From NCBI GenBank assembly GCA_030634675.1, contig DAOWAH010000033.1:1-10294 (forward strand): DNA of 10,294 nt, in the 5' to 3' direction. Below are positions 1 to 8,268 of this stretch, piece by piece (the first letter of the stretch is position 1; each line of letters starts with the position of its first letter). Source of the DNA: Fidelibacterota bacterium. GTDB lineage: Bacteria; Marinisomatota; Marinisomatia; Marinisomatales; TCS56. A program made the position numbers and the translations under genes. The notes under the pieces are model-generated. The model was given only the letters and a program-made list of their open reading frames with translations, was not told the DNA's origin and did not search any database.

Positions 1-306
1 AGTTCGGTGCTGGTTTATGAAGGCAAGGTCGATGTGAATCAACCCTCAAATACGGAACAGGAACAACAGGAAACCAAGCCCGGTGGCAAGCCCAAGTTCA
101 AATTGGGTCCAGTGCAGGAAATTCAAGCACCCACCGAAGTTGCCGGACCCTATGAAGTCAGCCTGGAAGATTGGATTACGCTGGTTGAAGGAATGCAGAT
201 CAACGTCCGGAAAGATGGGAAATACAACATGGTTGAGTTTGATAAAACGGTAGATGCTGCCGACGAATTTGTTCAGTGGAATAAAGAACTGGACGGATTG
301 GAATAA
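1..306 (+). CDS. FecR-domain protein, C-terminal fragment (5' end outside window)
   Basis: The frame is open from base 1 to the TAA at 304-306, giving 101 residues with no stop before the window edge, so this is the tail of a longer gene. A GTG at base 7 could be read as a start, but the first residues (SSVLVYEGKVDVNQ) look like the last beta-strands of a FecR domain, where the pattern V-x-V-x-x-G-x-V-x-V is usual. I therefore treat the gene as truncated by the window. The remainder is a Gln/Pro/Lys-rich linker (about residues 14-45) followed by a segment (GPYEVSLEDWITLVEGMQ) and an acidic C-terminus ending EFVQWNKELD, a tail I associate with periplasmic FecR proteins next to CHASE2 cyclases. 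The cyclase gene begins 31 nt downstream on the same strand, so co-transcription is likely. FecR assignment is by pattern only; a signal peptide would lie outside the window. Confidence 0.6.
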   Translation, partial: SSVLVYEGKVDVNQPSNTEQEQQETKPGGKPKFKLGPVQEIQAPTEVAGPYEVSLEDWITLVEGMQINVRKDGKYNMVEFDKTVDAADEFVQWNKELDGLE

Positions 307-337
307 TATTTAAACATACAATTAATTAGGGGACGTC

Positions 338-2632
338 ATGCCTGATTGGTTAAAAAGAACGGGCATTGGTGCCCTGATCGGTTTATTTGTGGGATTAGTG
401 ATTGCCATTGGCACTAATCTGGATGGTTTCTTCCTTTCGCCCGTTTTGGACGGGTATGAATTCCGCTCCTATGATTCGCGCCTGAAAGCCAGGGTCTCCG
501 GTAGCGAAGAGGCTTCCATCGATGATATTGTCATCGTTGATATTGATTTGAGTTCGGTTGAGGGTCTCGGGAATTACAAAGACTGGCCTCACGCCTACCA
601 CGGCCAGCTAATTGATGTGATTACCTCCGGTAATCCTAAAGCGATCCTGTTTGATATGATCTTTGATGCTGAAAATTCATATGATTATGAATTAGTCAAC
701 GCCCTGGTCACGGAGAATCCTCCACAAACCGAGAATCTGACAGCTATCAGTGAACAGTTTCTGCTTTCCCACGACCCTCAGCGCTTTGTCCAGTCCACGG
801 CATCCAGTGGCAGAACCTATCACGCCCTGGTTTTTGAGGCTGCCGACAGCAATACATTCCTATATCCCATGGATAGCGAACCGGAAGGGTTTGATCCCAG
901 CCGGCATATTCTGGATATTCCCCTGGAGCAGGCGCAGCAACTGCCCCGGGCTGAGCGCATCGGGAATACCCACTTCGAGCTTATGTCCGCTGCCCAGCGG
1001 TCCGGCAGCGCCAATTTCCCCCAGGATGAAGATGGTATAATCCGGCGCGCACCTACCGCAATCTTTTTTGAAGGCCCGCAACATGTTTACCCATCGCTGG
1101 TGATGGCGGCGGCCATGGATATCCTTGGTGTTCCTCTGGATGGCTTCTCCTATGATTTTGACAAACTGATCCTGACTTTGACCAACCAGGCCGGCGAAAT
1201 TATCCGGGAACTGCCGATCGATGAGCAGGGTCGTATCTTTGTTAATTATTATGGTTTTTTTAAGACATTCTATTATTTGCCTTACCTGTATTGCTTCGAT
1301 CCGGAGATGCTGCCACCGGAATACTGGCAGGACCGGGTTGCGATCGTTGGTTCATCGCTACCAGGCTTGATGGATTTACGTAACACACCGGTTCAGGAAA
1401 CTTTCGCTGGGGTTGAGATCCATGCCAATGTCATGCATAGTATTTTGAATAATGAATTCATCCGGTTGGCGGATAAACAAGCTAATTTCTGGGTGATTAT
1501 GGCCATTTGTCTGTTGATTGGAGTGCTGGTTTCTCTGATTATTACGCGTCCACTAATCTCCATGATTATTCCGATTATTGCCGTCCTGGCTTGGATTGTA
1601 TTTGCTTATAATCGCTTCTTGACCGGACTGATAATGTGGGAAATTGTACGTCCGGTGATCGCCATCGGCAGCACTTATCTCGGCGTTTTCCTGTATAATT
1701 TCCTGGTGTCCGAAAAAGATAAACGATTTTTAAAAGCCACCTTTGGTACCTACATTTCCCCTGAATTGATAGACCAGATGTACGAGAATAAGCAGGAACC
1801 CAAGCTGGGTGGTAATGCCGGATATCACACGGCCTTTTTCTCCGATATCCAGAGCTTTTCTTCGTTTTCCGAAGTGCTGGAACCGACCAAGATGGTCAGC
1901 CTGATGAACGAATATTTAACTGAAATGACCTCTGTTTTGCTCAACCGCCAGGGCACTCTTGATAAGTATGTTGGTGATTCGATTGTTGCTTTTTATGGTT
2001 CACCTATGCCGGTTGAAGATCATGAATACCAGGCTTGCATGACGGCGCTCGAGATGGAGAAGGAACTGGTTGTATTGCGCGCCAAGTGGAAGTCGGAAGA
2101 AGGCTGGCCGGAAATTGTGCACAATATGCAGCACCGCATCGGGCTGGGATCGGGTAATATTGTAACCGGTAATATGGGCTCGACCATGCGGATGAATTAT
2201 ACGATGATGGGCGATACGGTAAATATTGCCTCACGATTAGAGGCTTCCGCGAAACAATATGGTGTGTATATCCAAGTCTTGGATACGACTTATGCGGCTG
2301 TTAAGGATAAATTCGAATGGCGTTTCCTTGACTATGTGCGGGTTAAGGGCAAAAGTGTGCCGGTCAAAGTGTATGAATTATTATCTGAAAAGGATAAGCT
2401 GGATCAGAATCTGGTGGCGGCGGTAGCAGCCTTCCACGCGGCGCAGGCCTTGTATCTTGATCAGGATTGGAACAAAGCAATCAAGGCATTCAAAGCAGCC
2501 GAAGCGCTTGAGGATATGTTTCCAGGTCGAAATACAAACCCCTCTGCAATCTATATTTCCCGCTGCGAGCACATGAAGAAAAATTCCCCCGGTAAAGATT
2601 GGGATGGAACTTGGACGTTAACTAGCAAATAG
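338..2632 (+). CDS. CHASE2-domain membrane adenylate cyclase (class III)
   Basis: This 764-residue protein probably converts ATP to cyclic AMP in response to an extracytoplasmic signal. Helix 1 spans about residues 9-28. A CHASE2 sensor follows to about 380; its hallmarks are IVIVDID near 65, KAILFDMIFD, GSANFPQDEDGIIRRAP and the closing VAIVGSSLPGLMDLRNTPV with FAGVEIHANV. Three more helices lie at about 384-404, 410-428 and 437-459. The cytoplasmic class III cyclase domain (about 485-690) has both metal-binding aspartates (Asp503 in FFSDIQSF, Asp547 in DKYVGDS), the adenine-selecting pair Lys543 and Thr622, and the transition-state pair Asn629 and Arg633 in GDTVNIASR, so it should be catalytically competent and ATP-specific. 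The last 70 residues look like a helical TPR-type repeat ending in DWDGTWTLTSK, a tail frequent in this family. The ATG is preceded by AGGGGA at 328-333. The ligand sensed cannot be told from sequence. Confidence 0.92.
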   Translation: MPDWLKRTGIGALIGLFVGLVIAIGTNLDGFFLSPVLDGYEFRSYDSRLKARVSGSEEASIDDIVIVDIDLSSVEGLGNYKDWPHAYHGQLIDVITSGNPKAILFDMIFDAENSYDYELVNALVTENPPQTENLTAISEQFLLSHDPQRFVQSTASSGRTYHALVFEAADSNTFLYPMDSEPEGFDPSRHILDIPLEQAQQLPRAERIGNTHFELMSAAQRSGSANFPQDEDGIIRRAPTAIFFEGPQHVYPSLVMAAAMDILGVPLDGFSYDFDKLILTLTNQAGEIIRELPIDEQGRIFVNYYGFFKTFYYLPYLYCFDPEMLPPEYWQDRVAIVGSSLPGLMDLRNTPVQETFAGVEIHANVMHSILNNEFIRLADKQANFWVIMAICLLIGVLVSLIITRPLISMIIPIIAVLAWIVFAYNRFLTGLIMWEIVRPVIAIGSTYLGVFLYNFLVSEKDKRFLKATFGTYISPELIDQMYENKQEPKLGGNAGYHTAFFSDIQSFSSFSEVLEPTKMVSLMNEYLTEMTSVLLNRQGTLDKYVGDSIVAFYGSPMPVEDHEYQACMTALEMEKELVVLRAKWKSEEGWPEIVHNMQHRIGLGSGNIVTGNMGSTMRMNYTMMGDTVNIASRLEASAKQYGVYIQVLDTTYAAVKDKFEWRFLDYVRVKGKSVPVKVYELLSEKDKLDQNLVAAVAAFHAAQALYLDQDWNKAIKAFKAAEALEDMFPGRNTNPSAIYISRCEHMKKNSPGKDWDGTWTLTSK

Positions 2633-2634
2633 GC

Positions 2635-2943
2635 TTATAAATCTAGCAGGCCGAGACTGTGTTTGCGGATGATCGTTTTGAACATTTCGCCAAGATCATC
2701 GAAACCCAGTTCGTCCGAGACAGCTTGTAGTGCGTTAAAAATCTGTTCAGAAATTAATTCTTCTTCGGCATTTATTTTGTTGAAAAAAGCCTCCAATTTC
2801 TGACGATTTTGTCCGCGTGGTGTTGATTTACTCAATTCCCAATTCACAACCGTGGGCAGACTGACATCCAGTTCGTTAGCCAGTTCCTTTTGTGTCAGCC
2901 CCAATTCCCTGCGCGCTTGTTTTAATTCTAGCCCGATCAGCAT
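2635..2943 (-). CDS. XRE-family helix-turn-helix transcriptional regulator
   Basis: This is a 102-residue DNA-binding protein. Residues 5-57 form a Cro/C1-type HTH domain: LKQARRELGLTQKELANELD contains helices 1 and 2, and SLPTVVNWE is the recognition helix region, followed by a TPRGQNRQKLEAFF closing helix. Residues 58-102 are an acidic helical tail (EEELISEQIFNAL) that I do not recognise; it may dimerise or bind an effector. The ATG (minus strand, 2943-2941) has a good ribosome binding site, AGGAG, six bases upstream, which fixes the start. The gene ends only 2 nt from the stop codon of the convergent cyclase gene, with no terminator between them. It is divergent from mtaB across an AT-rich gap carrying a repeated 10-bp motif, so autoregulation, possibly with control of mtaB, is an inference. 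The target and effector are unknown. Confidence 0.85.
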   Translation of the reverse strand: MLIGLELKQARRELGLTQKELANELDVSLPTVVNWELSKSTPRGQNRQKLEAFFNKINAEEELISEQIFNALQAVSDELGFDDLGEMFKTIIRKHSLGLLDL

Positions 2944-3163
2944 TTTTACTCCTGTGAAATTATTATCAATACTTAAAACGTAGTATAATATAATAGACTT
3001 ATCAATACATCTTTACTAAAAAAATTAATAAAATATATTTAAAAATTGAATCGATTTATTAATCATCATCTTGATATAAACTCGAGTAATTTCGTTAAGA
3101 ATTGTTAATAATCGTTGGCTTGTATTAGATTAAGTAACAAGCGAAATTTCCACCTCTATTTTA
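2944..3163. promoter_or_regulatory. AT-rich divergent promoter region between the XRE gene and mtaB
   Basis: This 220-base stretch is very AT-rich and has no credible reading frame. It must carry the start signals for both divergent genes. Many -10-like hexamers are present, for example TATAAT at 2984-2989 on the plus strand and TATACT on the minus strand over 2987-2982, but the composition makes chance matches common and I cannot assign a start point. The mtaB ATG at 3164 has no Shine-Dalgarno-like sequence in front of it. Confidence 0.5.
2963..3008. repeat. Two direct copies of TTATCAATAC, 36 bp apart (candidate operator)
   Basis: TTATCAATAC occurs exactly at 2963-2972 and 2999-3008. The copies flank the most promoter-like AT tract (2982-2995) upstream of the XRE gene. 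A regulator of this family usually binds repeated sites near its own promoter, so these are candidate operator half-sites. The repeat is seen directly; the operator role is inferred. Confidence 0.4.
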
Positions 3164-4486
3164 ATGACCATGAACAGACAAACACCTATTAAAACCGTTA
3201 GTTTCCATACCTTGGGTTGTAAACTGAATCAGGCGGAAACTGATGCAATTGCGGCTGATTTTAAATCGCAAGGTTATAAAATCGTGCCCTTTCGTGAGGC
3301 AGCGGACCTTATCGTTATCAATACCTGTACAGTTACCGATAAAGCAGATAGCAAAAGCAGACAGATGATTCGCAATGCCATTAAGGCCTCCCCCCGGGGA
3401 AGAATCGTTGCCATGGGCTGTTATGCTCAGATCCGGCCGGAAGAGCTGTCGGCAATCGATGGAATAGATATGGTACTTGGTACGAATGAGAAATATCACC
3501 TGCTCCAATTTCTGAAGGAATTAGAATCGGGAAATCACGCTGAACCACTGGTATATGTGAATGATATTGGGGATATTAATAGCTATCACGAATCACCGTT
3601 TATTTCTACCACTGGACGGACGCGGGCTTATCTTAAAATTCAGGAAGGCTGTGATTATTATTGTTCCTACTGTATTATTCCATTTGCCCGTGGTAAGGCT
3701 CGCAGTCGGCCTTTTTATGATTGCATGAACGAAGCACGCAGCCTGGTTGAGAAGGGGTATCGTGAATTGATTCTTACCGGGATCAATGTGGGCACCTGGC
3801 ATGAAGATGATCGGCAACTGGCCGATTTGCTGGACGGATTGAGCTCCGTCGCGGGCTTGGAACGTATCCGGGTCAGTTCCATTGAGCCTAATACAGTATC
3901 GGACAGATTGCTTGAACTGGTCGTTGAGCGCGATAATATCTGCCCTCATTTGCACATTCCCTTGCAGAGCGGTTCACCGGAAGTATTAAGGCGTATGCGC
4001 CGGAAATATTTACTGCAAGATTATTACGGGCTGGCGGAAAGGATAGCTAAGATCGCTCCTGACATTGCTTGGGGTACCGATCTGATCGCTGGTTTCCCCG
4101 GCGAGACAGAAGACGAATTTCAACAGACTATTTCTGCAATTCAGGAATTACCATTTACATACTTACATATTTTTCGATACTCCGAACGGTATGGTACCAA
4201 AGCATCCAAGCTGCCGGGCCAGGTGGATTTTCAGGTAAAGAAAAAGCGCGCTGTTATCCTTCGTGAACTGGGCACTAAAAAGAAGCGAAAATATATCCAA
4301 AACTATATTGGCAGGGAGCAACTAGTATTATTCGAAACTACCGATACACAGGGGCTATTCACGGGAATGACACCTAATTATATGTGTATCAAAGTAGAAT
4401 CCAATCAAGCCCTAACCAATACTATTCAAACAGTAAAGATTATCAGGGATTTGGGTTCGTATGTTGAAGGGCAATTACTGAGTTAG
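3164..4486 (+). CDS. mtaB: tRNA t6A37 methylthiotransferase MtaB
   Basis: This 440-residue radical-SAM enzyme is expected to convert t6A to ms2t6A at position 37 of ANN-decoding tRNAs, using two [4Fe-4S] clusters. The N-terminal methylthiotransferase domain (about residues 12-105) has the three cluster-binding cysteines Cys19 (TLGCKLNQ, the spelling typical of the MtaB branch rather than MiaB or RimO), Cys55 (INTCTVTDKAD) and Cys86 (MGCYAQ). The radical-SAM core (about 150-370) carries CxxxCxxC at Cys163, Cys167 and Cys170 (EGCDYYCSYCIIPFARG). LTGINVGTW and HIPLQSGSPEVLRRM are further family motifs. Residues from about 375 fit a TRAM-like tRNA-binding domain. Length is normal. The start could be ATG 3164 or ATG 3170; neither has a visible ribosome binding site. 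An ABC-F gene follows after 7 nt, suggesting an operon devoted to translation. Confidence 0.92.
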   Translation: MTMNRQTPIKTVSFHTLGCKLNQAETDAIAADFKSQGYKIVPFREAADLIVINTCTVTDKADSKSRQMIRNAIKASPRGRIVAMGCYAQIRPEELSAIDGIDMVLGTNEKYHLLQFLKELESGNHAEPLVYVNDIGDINSYHESPFISTTGRTRAYLKIQEGCDYYCSYCIIPFARGKARSRPFYDCMNEARSLVEKGYRELILTGINVGTWHEDDRQLADLLDGLSSVAGLERIRVSSIEPNTVSDRLLELVVERDNICPHLHIPLQSGSPEVLRRMRRKYLLQDYYGLAERIAKIAPDIAWGTDLIAGFPGETEDEFQQTISAIQELPFTYLHIFRYSERYGTKASKLPGQVDFQVKKKRAVILRELGTKKKRKYIQNYIGREQLVLFETTDTQGLFTGMTPNYMCIKVESNQALTNTIQTVKIIRDLGSYVEGQLLS

Positions 4487-4493
4487 GTGGCCA

Positions 4494-6392
4494 ATGATCC
4501 GGCTGGAAGGAATATCAAAAGAATTTCCGGATAAAGTATTATTCGACAATACCAGCCTGATTATAAAACCGGGTATGCGAATCGGTCTAGTCGGCCCCAA
4601 CGGTTCCGGAAAAACCACTTTACTACGCCTGATGCTGGGTGAAGAATCAGTGGATAGTGGCAATGTTCTGGTAGATAAGGGGACGGTTATCGGGTATTTG
4701 CCACAAGATATTATACCAGGTTCGGATCGCTCAATTTTAGAAGAAGTAATGCAGGCCTATCCGATGGTTGCTGAGCTCGAAGAAAAAATATATACCGTGT
4801 CACAGCAGGTGGCCGTTGAGCCGGACAACCAAAAACTTCTCAACCGGCTCAGCAATCTCCAGGAAGATTATGAACGGATGGAAGGGTGGAGCCTGGAGGA
4901 TCGAGCGGCTCGAATCTTGAACGGACTTGGTTTTAGTAAGGAACAATTCCACCGGCCGCTTGAGGTTTTTTCCGGAGGCTGGCGCATGCGGGTAGTGCTG
5001 GCGGGGATTTTATTACTTGATCCGGACATGCTTTTTTTGGACGAGCCCACCAATCACCTTGACCTGGATGCCACCATTTGGCTGGAAACCTTTCTGGCCG
5101 CCTGGAAGGGTGGGCTGGTGATGATCAGTCATGATCGTTCATTCCTGGATACTGCGGTCACGCATATCGTTGAGATTGATCAGGCCATGATTGTTCTTTA
5201 TTCAGGTAATTACAGTTACTATCGTGAACAGAAGCAGTTACGCCGTGAACAACAGGAAGCGGCTTACCGGAACCAACAACGCAAGATCGCCTCAACTGAA
5301 CGCTTTATCGAACGTTTTCGCTATAAAAATACCAAAGCTCGCCAGGTTCAAAGCCGGATCAAACAATTGGAAAAAATGGAACTGGTTGCCGCCCCAACTA
5401 ACGACCAACCACAATTACGGCTTTCCATTCCCCAGCCGGGTCGCGCACCGTTAAAAGTGGCTGATCTAAAGGCTGTCCGCAAACAATACGATGATCTGGT
5501 TGTTTACCATAAATTAGATTTGACGATTGAGCGCGGACAAAAAATCGGTCTGGTCGGCCGCAACGGAGCCGGTAAATCGACTTTATTAAAAATGTTGGCT
5601 GGAGAGACGCCTATCACCGCCGGTCAACTGTACTTTGGAGCCGCTGTTAAACGGGCTTATTTCGCCCAGCATCAACTGGAAATACTGGATCCGAATAAGA
5701 CGGTTTATACGAGTATTGAAAGTATTGCCGGTGGGTGGACAATCTCGCAGATTCGCGGATACTTGGGCGGTTTTCTATTTCCTGGTGAAACTGTCGATAA
5801 ATTGGTAAAAGTCCTTTCGGGGGGTGAAAAATCGCGCCTGGCTTTGGCCAGGATGCTGGTAGAACCAACCCATCTGCTTTTGCTGGATGAGCCCACCAAT
5901 CATCTGGACATGGTTTCCCGGGATGTGGTGGAACGGGTTCTTGCGGATTATCAGGGTACCTTGATATGTATTTCACATGACCGGCATTTTCTGAATACCG
6001 TCACCAATACCACCATCGATATACATGGAGGTGGCATAAAAATATATTCAGGGAATTATGATTATTATTATTGGAAATCAGGCCGCGAGTCTGGTGCCAG
6101 TATAAAAGGCGACGAAGAATCATTCCCAACCGATCAGAATGCCAAGCAAGCCCGGATTTCTGATCGTAAAGAACGGCGCAAGCTGGAGAATGAATATAAA
6201 AAACTTACCCGGGAAATGAAAGTACTGGAAAAAGATCTGGTCGAACAAACTCAGATTATTAAGGATCCATCTAATACAAGTAATTACCAAGTCATTCAAC
6301 AGGCCCTGTTGATCGAGGAACGTCTGGAGAAGGAATACTTGGATTTACTGGAACGGACCGAGCGGATTGAACAAACCCTGGCTAACGGGTGA
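4494..6392 (+). CDS. ABC-F family ATPase (ribosome-associated, Uup/YdiF-like)
   Basis: This 632-residue soluble protein has two ABC ATPase domains and no membrane segments. ABC-F proteins bind near the ribosomal E site and aid translation, ribosome assembly or antibiotic protection. Domain 1 has Walker A at 34-41 (GPNGSGKT), signature SGGWRMR at 160-166, Walker B leading to DEPTNHLD at 183-190 and the H-loop His213. Domain 2 has Walker A at 355-362 (GRNGAGKS), signature SGGEKSR at 442-448, DEPTNHLD from 465 and His495. Between them, about residues 233-296 form the charged helical P-site tRNA interaction motif (FRYKNTKARQVQSRIKQLEK). Residues from 551 to the end form a Lys/Glu-rich coiled coil like that of Uup and related proteins. 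All ATPase residues are intact. GGTGG, overlapping the mtaB stop codon, may serve as ribosome binding site. Housekeeping function is more likely than resistance, though sequence alone does not decide it. Confidence 0.9.
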   Translation: MIRLEGISKEFPDKVLFDNTSLIIKPGMRIGLVGPNGSGKTTLLRLMLGEESVDSGNVLVDKGTVIGYLPQDIIPGSDRSILEEVMQAYPMVAELEEKIYTVSQQVAVEPDNQKLLNRLSNLQEDYERMEGWSLEDRAARILNGLGFSKEQFHRPLEVFSGGWRMRVVLAGILLLDPDMLFLDEPTNHLDLDATIWLETFLAAWKGGLVMISHDRSFLDTAVTHIVEIDQAMIVLYSGNYSYYREQKQLRREQQEAAYRNQQRKIASTERFIERFRYKNTKARQVQSRIKQLEKMELVAAPTNDQPQLRLSIPQPGRAPLKVADLKAVRKQYDDLVVYHKLDLTIERGQKIGLVGRNGAGKSTLLKMLAGETPITAGQLYFGAAVKRAYFAQHQLEILDPNKTVYTSIESIAGGWTISQIRGYLGGFLFPGETVDKLVKVLSGGEKSRLALARMLVEPTHLLLLDEPTNHLDMVSRDVVERVLADYQGTLICISHDRHFLNTVTNTTIDIHGGGIKIYSGNYDYYYWKSGRESGASIKGDEESFPTDQNAKQARISDRKERRKLENEYKKLTREMKVLEKDLVEQTQIIKDPSNTSNYQVIQQALLIEERLEKEYLDLLERTERIEQTLANG

Positions 6393-6449
6393 AATTCAGC
6401 TTGCGGATGTGAGTATGATAAGGATTTAATCTTCGATTGAACGCATAAT
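6393..6449. other. Short convergent intergenic gap, no terminator seen
   Basis: Fifty-seven bases separate the convergent ABC-F and permease stop codons. A near-palindrome (TTTATACCGGTGTAAA, 6449-6464) overlaps the permease stop, but it has no loop and no T-tract on either strand, so I do not call a terminator. Confidence 0.4.
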
Positions 6450-8252
6450 TTATACCGGTGTAAATGGCCATAGAACCGGAATCAGCAGGGTGGCGGTAAT
6501 CCATAAAATAAAAGCCAGGGGTATACCAATTTTCAGGTAATCGGTGAATTTATAACCCCCGGGACCATATACCATTAGGTTGGTTTGATATCCAACCGGA
6601 GTAGCGAATGAGGCCGAGGCGGCAAAACAGATTGCCAGAATAAACGGCCGTGGCATCAAACCTATCTGGGCGGCTGCGTTAACTGCGATCGGCACCATAA
6701 TTATTGCAGCAGCGGCATTCGATGAAAACTCGGTTAATATGGCGGTAATCAGGTATAAAACGCCTAGCAGGATATAGCCTTTCATTGAATCGGGTATATT
6801 GGATATGAGATTGGAAATGTTACCACCAATCCAGTCGGCAGTCCCGCTGGTTTGGATTGCAATCCCCAGGGGGATTAATGAAGCGATCAAGATAATTACC
6901 GGCCAGTGTATCGAATGATACACTTCATTGGGTGTTATGACCCGCACAACCAGCAGTATGATTACCGCCAGTAAAGCATTTGTTATGATCGGCGATATAC
7001 CGATAGCTGCCAGGGAGACCACCCCCAGTAATACGATTATACTTAACCACCAAAAGCGATGGCGTCTCAATTTAGCTTCGATTTCCTGTAATACGATAAA
7101 ATCACCGGTAGAAGCCATTTCCTGTATTTTTTCCCGGGGGCCGTAAACCAGTAGGGTATCGTAGGCTTTCAGAACGATGTGGGCGATCTTACTCCGTAAA
7201 ATTGCACCCTCCCGCCGGATAGCCAGCACAAAGGAGCCGAAATGACGCCGGAAATTGATCTCCATTACGCTACGTCCAACTAGGTCCGACTGGTCGGTCA
7301 AAAGGGATTCTACCAGCACGTTATCGAGTTGGGTCAGCTCGAAATGGGTCAGTTTTTCATCTGTCAGGAGCATGACTTTTTCGACTTTTTTAAGTCGCAG
7401 CAAATTCTCAACCGCTCCACGTACGAAAAGAATGTCGCCAGGTAGGAGCTTGGTATCACGAATATTAGTTGAAAGGCGTTCATTATCACGCAGGATATCC
7501 AATACCACTACATCGTAATTCTGACTGATAGCACGATCTAAGCAGGTTTTACCGGCCAGGGTTGATTCGGGAGTGATTTTTATTTCAGTTAAATAGCTTC
7601 CCATATGGTAATTTTGTGTCAAACTGCCGGTAACGGTGCGGGATGGCAGCATGCGATAACCGATAAAAGCGAGATAGATCATTCCTACCAACAATATAAC
7701 TATCCCATAACGGGTGAATTCGAACATTCCTAAGGCAGGTTCACCCGTGGAAGTGATCATTATTGAATTGACCAGGAGATTGGTGGAAGTACCAATCAGA
7801 GTAAGTGTACCACCCATGATAGCAGCATAACTGAGCGGTATCAGTATTTTAGAAGGACTGATCGAATATTTCTGTGCCATCTGGATCGCAATTGGAATGA
7901 AGATTGCCACCACTGCCGTATTGTTGATAAAAGCGGATAGGATAGCAATTGAAAAGAGGAATACAATCAATCCCAGGGAGGTTGACTGACGAGCCAGTTT
8001 ATTCAGGAAGTTTACAAAATATTCCAAAACACCGGTTTTCTGGAGGGCATGACTCAAAGCAAACAGTAACGCAATGGTAATTACGGCCGGATTGGAAAAG
8101 CCGGTAAATGCTTGGGCTGGTTCCAGTACTCCCGTCAGTAGCAGTAATCCCAGGCTGACCAGTGCAGTTATTTCAATTGGTAACAACTCAGTAGCAAAGA
8201 GCACCACCGTGATTAATATTATTACCAGGACGATACTGATTTCAAAAGTCAT
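6450..8252 (-). CDS. SLC13/DASS-type anion permease with two TrkA-C (RCK-C) domains
   Basis: A 600-residue integral membrane transporter of the divalent anion:sodium symporter superfamily, of the SAC1/SLT-like type in which a cytoplasmic loop carries two RCK-C domains. The N-terminal membrane half (about 1-200) includes GFSNPAVITIA, the NNT motif at 110-112 (INNTAVVAIFIP) and GTSTN at about 154-158. The loop (about 215-385) holds two TrkA-C repeats, 220-285 (PGDILFVRG at its end) and 312-375 (DTLLVYGPREK). The second membrane half (about 400-597) repeats the fold with SSNAAAAIIMVP at 510 and FATPVGYQTNLMVYGPGGY at 549. Sulfate or dicarboxylate is plausible; the substrate cannot be fixed. I chose ATG 8252 because family members begin close to this point and a GTG at 8312 would overlap the upstream gene by 44 bases. 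No clear ribosome binding site is visible. The gap to the upstream gene is 16 nt, so the two form one transcription unit. Confidence 0.88.
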   Translation of the reverse strand: MTFEISIVLVIILITVVLFATELLPIEITALVSLGLLLLTGVLEPAQAFTGFSNPAVITIALLFALSHALQKTGVLEYFVNFLNKLARQSTSLGLIVFLFSIAILSAFINNTAVVAIFIPIAIQMAQKYSISPSKILIPLSYAAIMGGTLTLIGTSTNLLVNSIMITSTGEPALGMFEFTRYGIVILLVGMIYLAFIGYRMLPSRTVTGSLTQNYHMGSYLTEIKITPESTLAGKTCLDRAISQNYDVVVLDILRDNERLSTNIRDTKLLPGDILFVRGAVENLLRLKKVEKVMLLTDEKLTHFELTQLDNVLVESLLTDQSDLVGRSVMEINFRRHFGSFVLAIRREGAILRSKIAHIVLKAYDTLLVYGPREKIQEMASTGDFIVLQEIEAKLRRHRFWWLSIIVLLGVVSLAAIGISPIITNALLAVIILLVVRVITPNEVYHSIHWPVIILIASLIPLGIAIQTSGTADWIGGNISNLISNIPDSMKGYILLGVLYLITAILTEFSSNAAAAIIMVPIAVNAAAQIGLMPRPFILAICFAASASFATPVGYQTNLMVYGPGGYKFTDYLKIGIPLAFILWITATLLIPVLWPFTPV

Positions 8253-8268
8253 GATCAAATTTAACTGA

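Noticed and set aside
750..1084. Alternative-frame reading frames on both strands inside the cyclase gene
   Set aside because: They lie wholly within the CHASE2-coding sequence and show no recognisable domain; they are shadows.
5647..5976. Proline-rich minus-strand reading frame inside the ABC-F gene
   Set aside because: It is opposite conserved ATPase motifs and has no promoter, ribosome binding site or family resemblance.
6449..6464. Near-palindrome TTTATACCGGTGTAAA as a bidirectional terminator
   Set aside because: It has no loop and no T-tract on either side, and it overlaps the permease stop codon.
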